Positions 54,189 to 62,917 of a DNA stretch of 64,000 bases are shown here, in pieces. The position numbers and the translations under genes are program-made. This DNA comes from Tuwongella immobilis (GTDB taxonomy: Bacteria; Planctomycetota; Planctomycetia; Gemmatales; Gemmataceae): contig NZ_LR593887.1 of assembly GCF_901538355.1 (NCBI RefSeq), positions 1,650,920 through 1,714,919 on the forward strand, read 5' to 3'. Under the pieces are notes generated by a model that did not search any database, had not been told where the DNA came from, and worked only from the letters and a program-made list of their open reading frames with translations. How positions within the stretch are numbered: the first letter of the stretch is position 1; every line of letters begins with the position of its first letter.

Positions 54189-54210
54189 ATGATATATCAT
54201 GGTATATCAT
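54189..54210 (+). promoter_or_regulatory. AT-rich operator dyad before the GntR gene
   Basis: Bases 54189-54196 and 54203-54210 form a perfect dyad, ATGATATA, six bases, TATATCAT. Within it, TGATATATCA (54190-54199) is itself a 10-base palindrome. It lies 27 bases before the GntR start, where a self-regulatory operator is expected. Confidence 0.7.
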
Positions 54211-54236
54211 CATTGCGGAAGGAGCGACGGACTCGG

Positions 54237-55004
54237 ATGGAAAACGCCACGTTGTCTCAGCGCGTCTACGAGCAAATCCGCCAGCGACTGCGTGCCGGCA
54301 CCCTGAAACCGGGGGCTCGACTGGTGAATCGCACGCTCGCCGCCGAATTAGGAACCAGCACCATCCCCGTGCGGGAGGCCATTTCGCGGCTGATCTCCGA
54401 AGGGCTGGTCGATGCCACGCCCGGAGGTGGGGCGTTTGTCCGCACACCCGATCCGAATGAGTTGGCCGAGTTATACGATGTCCGCGAAGTGCTGGAAGTG
54501 TTGGCCGCTGGCGAGGCTACTCGCTACGTCAGCGAGACGATGATCGTCGAATTTCGCGGCATCTGCCAGCAATTTCGCCAAATCGCCGATGCAATCGCCG
54601 AATCGACCGCATCAACCGAAGTCGCATCCGCAACCGCCAAGAAACATGCCACCCGAGAGCAGTTGGATCGCTGGTTGGATGTCGAAGAGGCATTCCATAC
54701 CCGCTTGGTTGCCGCCTCGCGGAATCGCTGGCTGGCGAAGACCGTGCAAAGCGTGCGGGTACTATCCGATTTATTCGCTGCCCAGCGATTAGTGCCCGAA
54801 CTTCTGACCGCAGAAGTGGCCGATGCCACGGCCCGCGACCATGCGGAATTCCTGGAAATTCTCCGAAATCGGGATGTTGATCACGCAAAAGCCTGGATGG
54901 TCTTGCATATTCGCACGGGCCGCGCTACTGTATTGGGGCAGCTTGCCAACGCCCCTGGCTCGCGATCTGGTTTTCGCCCATCCACACCAGGGGAAATCGC
55001 ATGA
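54237..55004 (+). CDS. GntR-family regulator, FadR/FCD type
   Basis: The 255-residue protein has an N-terminal winged HTH (1-72: LSQRVYEQIRQRLRAGTLKP, RLVNRTLAAELGTSTIPVRE, AISRLISEGLVDATPGGGAF) and a C-terminal FCD helical ligand domain (EAFHTRLVAASRNRWLAKTV; FLEILRNRDVDHAKAWMVLH). It resembles NanR/UxuR-like regulators that bind sugar acids or sugar phosphates. ATG 54237 is the family start; an ATG at 54189 lies in the operator. It overlaps the sialidase gene as ATGA (55001-55004), so it is translated with the cluster it probably controls. Confidence 0.9.
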   Translation: MENATLSQRVYEQIRQRLRAGTLKPGARLVNRTLAAELGTSTIPVREAISRLISEGLVDATPGGGAFVRTPDPNELAELYDVREVLEVLAAGEATRYVSETMIVEFRGICQQFRQIADAIAESTASTEVASATAKKHATREQLDRWLDVEEAFHTRLVAASRNRWLAKTVQSVRVLSDLFAAQRLVPELLTAEVADATARDHAEFLEILRNRDVDHAKAWMVLHIRTGRATVLGQLANAPGSRSGFRPSTPGEIA

Positions 55005-56224
55005 TTCGTCCATTCGCCACGCTTGCCCTGATGCTGATGGGCAGTGCAGGGGCACTTGCACAACCGATGTCGAACGCGGTTGCGACTCCGACCGCGCCAA
55101 CTCCGACATCTGGCACAACTCCGCAGTTGGTGACCGTTTTCGAGCCAAAAACCGATGGGTTTCGCTCGATTCGCATTCCGGCAGTGGTGGTCAGCAAGCA
55201 GGGGACCGTGCTGGCATTCGCCGAAGGCCGCGCTGCCGATGCAGACCAAGCAAAGAACAAAATCATCCTCAAACGCAGCACCAATTCCGGGCAAAGTTGG
55301 GAACCGGTGAAGATCATCGCCGAACGCGAAGATTTGGCACTGAATAATCCCTGTGCGGTCGTGGAGCAGCAGTCGGGCCGAATTTTGCTGATGGTGCAAT
55401 CGTACAAAATCGGCATCAGCGAGCGTAGCAACACGATTCGCACGGGCTATGACGGCGATGCCGTGGTGCGAAATTGGCTGATTACCAGCGACGATGATGG
55501 CAAAACCTGGTCGGCGATGCGCGACGTGACCCGGTCGACCAAGCGCCCCACGAAAGTCACGACGATTGCCAGTGGACCGGGCATCGGAATTCAGCTCACC
55601 CGTGGCAAGCACGCGGGCCGCATTCTCATGCCGTTCAACGAAGGCCCGTTTGGCATCTGGAACATTTACGCCGTTTTCAGCGATGATCGCGGGGACACCT
55701 GGAAAATGGGGGAAATCGCCCCCAATGGCCTGATTCCAGCGGGAAATCAGCGGCTCAGTAGTCTGGTCAACGAGGCGCAGTTGGTCGAACTGTCCGATGG
55801 CAGCGTGCGATTCAATGTGCGTCGCTGGGCGGGCAAAGCGGTGCGAAAAACCGCCATCAGCCGCGATGGTGGCGAGACCTGGTCGAATGTGGCGGATGTT
55901 CCGGAATTGATCGATCCCAGTTGCATGGCATCGATTCTGCGATTGGCTCCCGCGACACCGAATGCGCTCCCGGAATTGATCTATTCCGGGCCACAAAGCA
56001 CGAAACGGGAGCGCGGCACGGTGTTTCTCAGTCGAGATGATGGGCAGACCTGGCCGATTCGACGTGTCCTGGTGCCGGGAGCGTTTGCGTATTCCTGTCT
56101 GACGCAGTTGCCCGACGGTCAAATTGGCTGCCTATACGAAGCCGATGGCACGCAGCGGGTGATGTGGGCGCGGTTCTCTCGGGAGTGGTTGTTGGCGAAT
56201 GAGCCGACTCCCCCGAGCCGATAG
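55001..56224 (+). CDS. exported exo-alpha-sialidase (neuraminidase)
   Basis: The 407-residue protein has a signal peptide (1-20) and a six-bladed sialidase fold. Marks are the FRIP-type motif with its arginine at FRSIRIP (54-60), EGRAADADQ with the catalytic Asp region, five Asp-boxes (STNSGQSW, SDDDGKTW, SDDRGDTW, SRDGGETW, SRDDGQTW), and the catalytic Glu in NEAQLVEL. It should cleave terminal sialic acids from glycans outside the cytoplasm. It begins the enzyme part of the cluster, directly after the GntR gene. Binding site AGGGGAAAT before ATG 55001. Confidence 0.93.
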   Translation: MIRPFATLALMLMGSAGALAQPMSNAVATPTAPTPTSGTTPQLVTVFEPKTDGFRSIRIPAVVVSKQGTVLAFAEGRAADADQAKNKIILKRSTNSGQSWEPVKIIAEREDLALNNPCAVVEQQSGRILLMVQSYKIGISERSNTIRTGYDGDAVVRNWLITSDDDGKTWSAMRDVTRSTKRPTKVTTIASGPGIGIQLTRGKHAGRILMPFNEGPFGIWNIYAVFSDDRGDTWKMGEIAPNGLIPAGNQRLSSLVNEAQLVELSDGSVRFNVRRWAGKAVRKTAISRDGGETWSNVADVPELIDPSCMASILRLAPATPNALPELIYSGPQSTKRERGTVFLSRDDGQTWPIRRVLVPGAFAYSCLTQLPDGQIGCLYEADGTQRVMWARFSREWLLANEPTPPSR

Positions 56225-56251
56225 ACTTCCTGAATTTCCCTGGAATTGATC

Positions 56252-57274
56252 ATGGTCACACCGAAAGACCGACGCACGGCCGCCGTCCCCGTCCTGGCCC
56301 GCGGCAAAAAATCGGCACGCGATGCCAACCGTTCGAACGGTCGCAGCTCGAGTGAATCGGCGTCCGGAAGTTCCTCCGGATGGTACGATCCCCGCACGGG
56401 AAGCCGCCCCGTTCAAGTGGCGACAATCGAAGTTTCCAGCGGTGCATACGAGCCGAAGCGATCGAATACGTTTGCGATTGTCGCGGTGCATTCGGGGCGC
56501 GGGCGGGTCGAACTGGATGTCGCGTGTCACCGATTCCAAGCGGGATCGCTCGTGTTCGTACTGCCGTACCAATATGTGCGCTGGGAATGCGATGAGCCGA
56601 CACGCTTGCAGCAACTGCAATTCCACGCCAATTTCCTGTGCGTCGAGACGTTCCACGCCGAGGTCGGCTGTGCGGGCAGTCTGTTCAACGATCCGTATGG
56701 ATTGCCGGTGCTGCAACTGGAATCCCGGCAGTTTTCCGCCGCTACCGATTGGCTCAGTCGCATCGAAGTCGAACAACGCGAGCAGGGGTTGGCCTTCGAA
56801 GAATTGTCGCTGGCCTACCTGAAAGCGTTGCTCATTCAGGCAACCCGGGCGAAAGTCGCGCAAGCCGTTGCGTCGGGGAATAGTCCCGCCGCTCAACGCC
56901 ATCCGGTGTTGACGGAATTAACGGAATTGATCGAGAAAAACTACCGAATCTGGCATGGTCCCGCCCAATATGCCGAAGCGCTGCATCAGACTCCGAAAGC
57001 GCTGGGCCGACTCGTCCGCGAACGATTGGGCACGACGTTGACGGATCTGATTCGCCGACGCATTCTGACCCATGCGAAGTGGCAATTACTCCATACGCTG
57101 CGATCGGTGAAGGAAATTGCCGCCGAGTTGGGATTCGACGATATGCTGTATTTTAGCCGATTATTCCGCAATTCCACGGGGTTACCGCCGACCGTATTTC
57201 GGGAGTTTGAGACGACGATTCGCGGTGGCAGAAATTTGTCCATATCTTTGGGCACTCCCTCCATTCCCCAATAG
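56252..57274 (+). CDS. AraC-family regulator
   Basis: The 340-residue protein has a disordered Ser/Gly-rich N-terminus (~1-45), a cupin-like sensory domain (~55-190: RVELDVACHRFQAGSLVFVL, QQLQFHANFLCVET), and a C-terminal AraC double HTH (~230-330: ALGRLVRERLGTTLTDLIRR, KEIAAELGFDDMLYFSRLFR, STGLPPTVFRE). It is the second regulator in the cluster, placed between sialidase and the DUF417 gene. ATG 56252 follows TGGAA by seven bases; an upstream TTG is possible. Probably activates some of the downstream genes; the ligand is unknown. Confidence 0.9.
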   Translation: MVTPKDRRTAAVPVLARGKKSARDANRSNGRSSSESASGSSSGWYDPRTGSRPVQVATIEVSSGAYEPKRSNTFAIVAVHSGRGRVELDVACHRFQAGSLVFVLPYQYVRWECDEPTRLQQLQFHANFLCVETFHAEVGCAGSLFNDPYGLPVLQLESRQFSAATDWLSRIEVEQREQGLAFEELSLAYLKALLIQATRAKVAQAVASGNSPAAQRHPVLTELTELIEKNYRIWHGPAQYAEALHQTPKALGRLVRERLGTTLTDLIRRRILTHAKWQLLHTLRSVKEIAAELGFDDMLYFSRLFRNSTGLPPTVFREFETTIRGGRNLSISLGTPSIPQ

Positions 57275-57346
57275 GCCATGGCTTGCGATGATTTCCTGAG
57301 ATGGGCTGGGCGAGTTCGCTTGGCCGCTTTCGATGGAGGGGATCGC

Positions 57347-57931
57347 ATGTGGCAAAAACTGCTGGGAATGGCGGCAAACGCGGATCGAATCGGCATTGCC
57401 TGGACCCGGTTGGGCCTGATTGTGGTCTTTTTGTGGATCGGCGGATTAAAAGTCGCCAAATATGAAGCCGATGGCATTGTCCCGTTCGTCGCCAATAGTC
57501 CATTCATGAATTTTCTGCTCAATGACCCGACAAACTATCGGGAGCACAAAAATCCCGAAGGGGCGCTCGTTCCTGCGAATCGGGAGTGGCACGAAGCCAA
57601 TGGCACGTATCGCTTTGCGTTCGCCCTCGGATCGGTGATTGTGCTGTACGGGCTGATGCTGTGTCTGCATCCCTGGTTGCCTTCGGTGGCGGCGCTGGGC
57701 AGTTTTCTCATCTTTGTGATGTCGTTTGTCACGTTGTCGTTTCTGATCACAACGCCGGAATGTTGGGTGCCGAATTTGGGCGATTCCACGCATGGATTCC
57801 CGTATTTGAGCGGTGCCGGTCGGCTGGTGTTGAAGGATGCGATCATGATGGGGGCGGCGTTGGTGACGATGGCCGATTCGGCCAAGGCGGCGCTCCGCAA
57901 GCGGCAGTTGGCCCCCGCCATTACCGGATAA
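57347..57931 (+). CDS. DUF417 (YkgB-like) membrane protein
   Basis: The 194-residue membrane protein has four or five helices (VVFLWIGGLKVAKYE; FAFALGSVIVLYGLMLCLHP; SFLIFVMSFVTLSFLITTPE). The DUF417 signature is YEADGIVPFVANSPFMNFLL. The family is related to DoxX-like proteins and its function is open; a link to oxidative or membrane stress is known only loosely. The start ATG 57347 has GGAGGGG five bases before it; the longer frame has no family sequence. It lies in the sialic-acid cluster, 22 bp before the epimerase gene. Confidence 0.85.
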   Translation: MWQKLLGMAANADRIGIAWTRLGLIVVFLWIGGLKVAKYEADGIVPFVANSPFMNFLLNDPTNYREHKNPEGALVPANREWHEANGTYRFAFALGSVIVLYGLMLCLHPWLPSVAALGSFLIFVMSFVTLSFLITTPECWVPNLGDSTHGFPYLSGAGRLVLKDAIMMGAALVTMADSAKAALRKRQLAPAITG

Positions 57932-57952
57932 TCCCCAGAAAATGAGGTTCCG

Positions 57953-59161
57953 ATGCAGTGGTTGTCCCCGGCTCATCGCGCGGCGTTGGCGACGGAATAT
58001 CGACGGCATCTGCTCGACGATGTCATCCCATTTTGGCTGCGGCATGGGATGGATTCGCAGCAGGGGGGATATTTCACCGCGCTGGACCGCGATGGGGCGG
58101 TGGTCGATACCGATAAATCGATTTGGTTCCAAGGACGTGGCGCCTGGATGTTTGCGACGCTGGCGAACACGGTGGAACCGCGTCGGGAATGGCTCGATGC
58201 AGCGCGATCGGGCATCGATTTCTTGCAGCGATTTGGCCGCGATTCCAGCGGAAAATATCACTTTACCGTCACCCGCGATGGCCGCCCGCTGCGGATGCGC
58301 CGCTACGCATTTAGCGAATCCTTCGCCGCGATTGCCTTCGCCGCGTATGCCCGGGCGAGTGGCGACGAATCATTCGCCGATCACGCCCACGAGGCATTCG
58401 CGGCCTATTTGCGCTACGCATTTGATCCGGCACAATCCCTGCCGCAATTTCCGGCCAAGATCAATCCGCAGACTCGCCCCATGTTAGGAATTGGTCCGCT
58501 GATGATCGGCATTGCCACGGCCCAAGAATTGCGGGCGAATCTGGGCGATCGCATCATCGCCGGGCGATCGTGTACGCAGTGGATTGACCACTGGATTGAT
58601 TCGATTGCGACGCGATTCCTTAACCGCGAGCACGAGGCGCTGCTGGAAGTCGTCGCCCCAGATGGCAGCGTGATTGATCATTTTGATGGCCGCATGCTCA
58701 ATCCCGGTCATGCGTTGGAATGCGCTTGGTTTGTGCTGCAGGAAGCCCGCCAACGCGATCGTGCGGATTATCGGCAATTGGGGCTGACGATTTTGGATTG
58801 GATGTGGCGGCGCGGTTGGGATTGCGAGTATGGTGGCATCTTCTATTTCCGCGATCTGCGCGGGTTGCCGGTGCAGGAATACTGGCAGGATATGAAATTC
58901 TGGTGGCCGCATTGCGAGGCGATCATCGCCACCCTGTTGGCCTTCGAGATGACCGGTGAATCTCGCTATGCGGAGTGGCATCGGGCGGTTCACGAGTGGA
59001 GTTTTCGGCATTTTGCGGATGCGGAATTCGGGGAATGGTACGGCTATTTGCACCGCGATGGCCGCATTTCGACGCCGCTGAAAGGGAGCATGTGGAAGGG
59101 GCCGTTCCATCTGCCGCGCATGCTGTGGTATTGCTGGCGATTGTTGGAGCCGCGAGGATGA
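57953..59161 (+). CDS. N-acylglucosamine 2-epimerase family enzyme (AGE)
   Basis: The 402-residue (alpha/alpha)6-barrel protein shows AGE motifs: GGYFTALDRDGAVVDTDKS, YAFSESFAAIAFAAYARAS, NPGHALECAW with one catalytic His, and MKFWWPHCEAIIATLLAFE with the other. KGPFHLPRMLWYC closes the family pattern. AGE interconverts N-acetylglucosamine and N-acetylmannosamine in sialic acid metabolism, though related enzymes act on mannose or cellobiose. The start ATG 57953 has GAGG five bases upstream. Its stop overlaps the next gene (ATGA 59158-59161). Confidence 0.88.
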   Translation: MQWLSPAHRAALATEYRRHLLDDVIPFWLRHGMDSQQGGYFTALDRDGAVVDTDKSIWFQGRGAWMFATLANTVEPRREWLDAARSGIDFLQRFGRDSSGKYHFTVTRDGRPLRMRRYAFSESFAAIAFAAYARASGDESFADHAHEAFAAYLRYAFDPAQSLPQFPAKINPQTRPMLGIGPLMIGIATAQELRANLGDRIIAGRSCTQWIDHWIDSIATRFLNREHEALLEVVAPDGSVIDHFDGRMLNPGHALECAWFVLQEARQRDRADYRQLGLTILDWMWRRGWDCEYGGIFYFRDLRGLPVQEYWQDMKFWWPHCEAIIATLLAFEMTGESRYAEWHRAVHEWSFRHFADAEFGEWYGYLHRDGRISTPLKGSMWKGPFHLPRMLWYCWRLLEPRG

Positions 59162-60216
59162 CCGGAATGCTGCTGCCGTCGATTCTGAGCCTGATTCTGC
59201 AACTTCCCGGCGATGCGGATTCGCTCGCGGGGGGCTGGCGGAAGGTGGAATCGCTGCCGGATCGCGAAGGCTTTGCCGGCATGTTCGCCGGGGCGTGTGG
59301 CGATTCGCTGATCGCGGTGGGGGGCGCGAATTTCCCCGATGCCAAGCCGTGGCAGGGGGGCCGCAAAGTGTGGTACGATCGCATCTTCGCGTTGGATTCC
59401 CCGACGGGAAAATGGCGAATTGTGGGGAAATTACCGCAACCGTTGGGGTACGGTGTCAGCATCTCCACGGGGGATTCGCTTTGTCTGTTCGGTGGAAGTC
59501 ACGAGCGCGGCCATGTGGCGGATGCGTACCGATTGCGAAGGAATGCCGGGAAGTTCACGATTGACCCGCTGCCGAAATTGCCCATGCCGCTGGCGAATGC
59601 GTGTGGCGCATTGGTGGGGGATCTCGTATTCATCGCCGGTGGGCAGGAGACGCCCGATTCGGCGGTCGCGCTCGACCGGGTTTGGACGCTGAATCTGCGG
59701 GAACAATCGGCGAAATGGCAGTCGATTCCGGCCTGTCCGGGGGGCGGTCGGATGCTGGCGATGGCCGCTGCGGTGGGGGATGAATTTTGGCTGGTGGGTG
59801 GGGTGTCGCTGCAAGCCGGTGCGGATGGGAAACCCGTGCGAACCTATCGCGCCGATGCCTGGAAATATACCGCGAAATCGGGTTGGCAACGTCTGGCGGA
59901 TCTACCCACGCCGTTGGCCGCTGCACCCTCGCCATTGTGGACGGAATCGACGGATGTGGGCAAACGCGTGTCGATTTTCGGCGGGGATGACGGCTCGCAA
60001 GTCGGGGCGAATCCGCTGGAGCATCGCGGCTTTTCGAAACGCCACCTGCGCTGGCAGCCGAATCAACAGCGCTGGCAAGATTCCGGCACCATTCCGGTGG
60101 GCCGAGTTACTGTGCCCACGGCATTCTGGCGGGATCAATTTTGGATCGTGAGCGGCGAACAGCGACCCGGTGTCCGCTCTCCCGAAGTCTGGTGTTGGAC
60201 TCCGACGAGGAAATGA
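59158..60216 (+). CDS. Kelch-repeat protein, N-acetylneuraminate epimerase (NanM)-like
   Basis: The 352-residue protein has an N-terminal hydrophobic segment (MLLPSILSLILQLPGDA), probably a signal peptide, followed by six Kelch-type blades, with GDSLIAVGGANFPDAKPWQG, GDSLCLFGGSHERGHVADAY, GDLVFIAGGQETPDS and FWLVGGVSL. NanM is a periplasmic Kelch mutarotase that turns alpha- to beta-sialic acid; the setting between AGE and a transporter fits this. The start overlaps the AGE stop as ATGA; ATG 59167 is an alternative with the same binding site. Confidence 0.85.
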   Translation: MTGMLLPSILSLILQLPGDADSLAGGWRKVESLPDREGFAGMFAGACGDSLIAVGGANFPDAKPWQGGRKVWYDRIFALDSPTGKWRIVGKLPQPLGYGVSISTGDSLCLFGGSHERGHVADAYRLRRNAGKFTIDPLPKLPMPLANACGALVGDLVFIAGGQETPDSAVALDRVWTLNLREQSAKWQSIPACPGGGRMLAMAAAVGDEFWLVGGVSLQAGADGKPVRTYRADAWKYTAKSGWQRLADLPTPLAAAPSPLWTESTDVGKRVSIFGGDDGSQVGANPLEHRGFSKRHLRWQPNQQRWQDSGTIPVGRVTVPTAFWRDQFWIVSGEQRPGVRSPEVWCWTPTRK

Positions 60217-61493
60217 TGAACGACCCTCTCCCACCTGTCCGCTCGGCGGCTGGCACCGCCTGGCTGACGGTTTTGTTGCTGATGCCGGTGGCAATGCTCA
60301 ACTACCTGGATCGGCAGATGCTCGCATCCATGGCCACATCGGTGATGGCCGATATTCCATCGCTCGGAAACGCCGAAAATCCTCAGGAATTATGGGGATT
60401 CATGCTCGGCCAGTTCAAGTGGGTCTACGCCGCGTTCAGCCTCATCGGCGGCTATTTGGCCGATCGATTCAGCCGCAAATTGACCATTTGTGCGAGCCTG
60501 TTCGTCTGGTCCGGCGTGACCGCATGGACGGGCCAAGTCACCACCTACAACGAACTGCTCTGGGCACGATCGCTGATGGGATTCAGCGAGGCGTTCTACA
60601 TTCCGGCAGCGTTGGCGTTGATCGCAGATCATCATTCCGATGCGACGCGATCGCGGGCCGTGGGCTTGCATCAACTTGGCATCAGTCTCGGGGTGATTGC
60701 GGGGGGATTTGGCGGATACGCGGCGGACGCTCCGGGCATCGGCTGGCGAAACGCCTTTGGCTTTTGCGGACTGGCGGGCATGCTGTATGCGTTGCCGTTG
60801 CTGCTGTTGCTTCGCGGTGGCCCCAGCGTCGCCCAATCCGCCGCCCCGAAATTGCGTCAATCGCCGGGTCGCAGTTTGTTGGAATTGCTGCGAAATGGTT
60901 CGTTTTTGCTATTGGTGTTGTACTTCACGCTCCCCGCAATGGCCGGGTGGGTGGTGCGAGATTGGATGCCGAAAATCTTCAAAGATCGCTATCAGTTGGG
61001 GCAGGGATTTGCCGGCGTCACGGCGACGCTCTATTGGCAGATTGCCGCGATTATCGGCGTGATCGTCGGTGGTTATCTCGCGGATCGGGCGATGCAGCGG
61101 AATATCCGCGGGCGAATCTGGATCAGTGCGATCGGCATGGCGATGATTGTCCCCGCGATTTTCGGTGTGGGCTTTGCGCCAACGGTGCTTGTGGCGGTGC
61201 TGTTCCTGGTGCTGTTCGGCTTGGGGTGGGGCTTTTTCGACTGCAACAACATGCCGATTCTCTCGCAAATTGTTCGCCCCGAATTGCGGGCCACCGGTTA
61301 CGGCGTCATGAATTTTGTCAGCATTAGTTGCGGTGGCCTGGCGGATTGGATGTTCGGCAAACTGCAACAGCAAGGCGTGCCGTTGTCGGTGAGTTTCGGC
61401 GGCTTTGCGGCGTTGGCGGTGGTATCGATTGTGCTGGTGCTGCTGATTCGGCCACGGGCAGAATTGGCGTCATCGCCGCGTTCCGAATCGTGA
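60216..61493 (+). CDS. MFS transporter of the anion:cation symporter (sugar-acid) type
   Basis: The 425-residue membrane protein has twelve helices. NYLDRQMLASMATSVMADI in helix 1 is the signature of the ACS family, which includes sialic acid and hexuronate transporters. FKWVYAAFSLIGGYLADRFS (helix 2 and the loop) is the general MFS motif A. VGLHQLGISLGVIAGGFGGY fits helix 5. It is the likely uptake system for the sugar freed by the sialidase. GAGG lies five bases before ATG 60216; an ATG at 60213 overlaps the upstream TGA but is too close to the site. Last gene of the cluster. Confidence 0.9.
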   Translation: MNDPLPPVRSAAGTAWLTVLLLMPVAMLNYLDRQMLASMATSVMADIPSLGNAENPQELWGFMLGQFKWVYAAFSLIGGYLADRFSRKLTICASLFVWSGVTAWTGQVTTYNELLWARSLMGFSEAFYIPAALALIADHHSDATRSRAVGLHQLGISLGVIAGGFGGYAADAPGIGWRNAFGFCGLAGMLYALPLLLLLRGGPSVAQSAAPKLRQSPGRSLLELLRNGSFLLLVLYFTLPAMAGWVVRDWMPKIFKDRYQLGQGFAGVTATLYWQIAAIIGVIVGGYLADRAMQRNIRGRIWISAIGMAMIVPAIFGVGFAPTVLVAVLFLVLFGLGWGFFDCNNMPILSQIVRPELRATGYGVMNFVSISCGGLADWMFGKLQQQGVPLSVSFGGFAALAVVSIVLVLLIRPRAELASSPRSES

Positions 61494-61686
61494 CATTCGG
61501 CGGGCGATCGGCAACATCCGCACGCGAAATCGACGGATTCACCCGATTCGCCCGATTCGCTCACGGGGGAGCCGAAATTTGACTCCCGCTTGGCCCGATG
61601 CGTACAATGCGATCGATGGTACCACGGAGCAATGCCATCACTGGGGGAATGACGGTGCGACAGTGAGACTCCGTGAGGAGGCATCG

Positions 61687-62619
61687 ATGAGATTGCATCG
61701 GATTTGGCAAATCGGACTACCAGTCCTGATGGGGCTGGTGGCAACGGACACCGCACACGCCCAGGACACCTATCGCCTCGACGGTCGCAAGATGGTCGGC
61801 GGGGTTGCTGTGGCTGCGGAATGGGAAACGAGCAATCCGCTGGCCGATCCCAACGCGAAGGATGCGGATACGGAATTGGTCTTCCACAAACGCTATTACG
61901 GTGGTTACTACGGCGGCTATCGTCCGGTCTACCCGGCGTATCGTCCGTACTACGGTGGCTTCTATTCCTATCGTCCGGTCTATCCGCGCTATTACCCGAA
62001 CTACAGTTTCTCGTATGGGTACTATCGCCCGGCTCCATTGCCGTACTATCGTCCGTATTATGGCAATAGCTTCGGATTCGGGGTGCGATTCTACGGTATC
62101 AGCGATTGCGTGGAAGCGGAAACTCCCACCCAAACGCTTGGCTATCAGCCGCAAGATGCGCTCGCCTCATCGCAACCGTTGACGCAGCAGCCGCCACTCG
62201 CGCAACCACACGCGCAGCCGCAACCGGTTCCGTATCAACCCCTTCCGCCGAGTGTGAGCGAACGCTCGCAAGCTCTGCCGACGCCGCGAACCTTGCCGCC
62301 GAGCAACGCGCAAGGTTATCCGTATGATGGTGGTCCGACCAATCCGGTGCCGATGCCCGCGCCAGATGCCCAATCGCCGCAGCCGAATCCGACTCGCTCG
62401 CGGCCGATGCCGCAGCCGATCAATCCGGCCGATGGACGACTGGTGTCGCTGACCCCGAATACGGCCAAGCCGAAGCTGCGCTACCCGGCATATGGCGAAT
62501 CGATCGCCAAGCCGCAACCCATCGCCCCGGCCCCGCAGACGCTCCCGGCGGTGGACACGCAGCCGAATCGGATGACCGGCGGGTTGCTGAATGTGAGCTA
62601 TACACGGCCTGCTCGCTAA
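61687..62619 (+). CDS. exported Tyr-rich protein with Pro/Gln-rich tail
   Basis: No family recognised. The 310-residue protein has a signal peptide (1-26, ending TAHA), a region of Tyr/Gly/Pro/Arg repeats (~70-140, YYGGYYGGYRPVYPAYRPYY, YYGNSFGFGVRFYG), and a Pro/Gln-rich low-complexity tail. Such exported low-complexity proteins are typical of planctomycete envelopes; structural or adhesive roles are guesses. ATG 61687 has GAGGAGG five bases before it. A strong terminator follows. Confidence 0.72.
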   Translation: MRLHRIWQIGLPVLMGLVATDTAHAQDTYRLDGRKMVGGVAVAAEWETSNPLADPNAKDADTELVFHKRYYGGYYGGYRPVYPAYRPYYGGFYSYRPVYPRYYPNYSFSYGYYRPAPLPYYRPYYGNSFGFGVRFYGISDCVEAETPTQTLGYQPQDALASSQPLTQQPPLAQPHAQPQPVPYQPLPPSVSERSQALPTPRTLPPSNAQGYPYDGGPTNPVPMPAPDAQSPQPNPTRSRPMPQPINPADGRLVSLTPNTAKPKLRYPAYGESIAKPQPIAPAPQTLPAVDTQPNRMTGGLLNVSYTRPAR

Positions 62620-62647
62620 GCCCTGAATGCAAATGATGTTACGAGCA

Positions 62648-62693
62648 CCGGCGAATGACCGACCTGATTCGGTTGTTCGTCGGTTGCTTTTTT
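62648..62693 (+). terminator. Rho-independent terminator of the Tyr-rich protein gene
   Basis: A 15-bp stem (62648-62662 with 62669-62683, with a few G-T pairs) and a 6-base loop, followed by TTGC and six T residues (62688-62693). It starts about 29 bases after the stop codon. Confidence 0.88.
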
Positions 62694-62917
62694 GGATTCA
62701 GTCCTGAAATTTCTGGACAGAGCCGCAAATTGTAAAGTAGATTCAATTTGTTCCCGAGCGTCTTCCAATGCCCAACCGTACCCCCCCCTTCTGGTTGCAT
62801 TGGAATGATTGGATGGCCCGACTGGGCAGTGCGTGCCCCAGCGTGTTGGAGCCGTCACCCTGGCAATCGCCGAGCCGGATCGAGACTTCCACCGCTTTTT
62901 TCGCATCGAGATGATCC

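Noticed and set aside
60170-61327. 385-codon plus-strand frame overlapping the MFS transporter in another frame
   Set aside because: The MFS frame has a full set of membrane helices and the NYLDR motif; the other frame is composition-driven.
62616-62906. 96-codon minus-strand frame before the last kinase
   Set aside because: It covers the terminator hairpin and an upstream leader; no ribosome binding site or family pattern.
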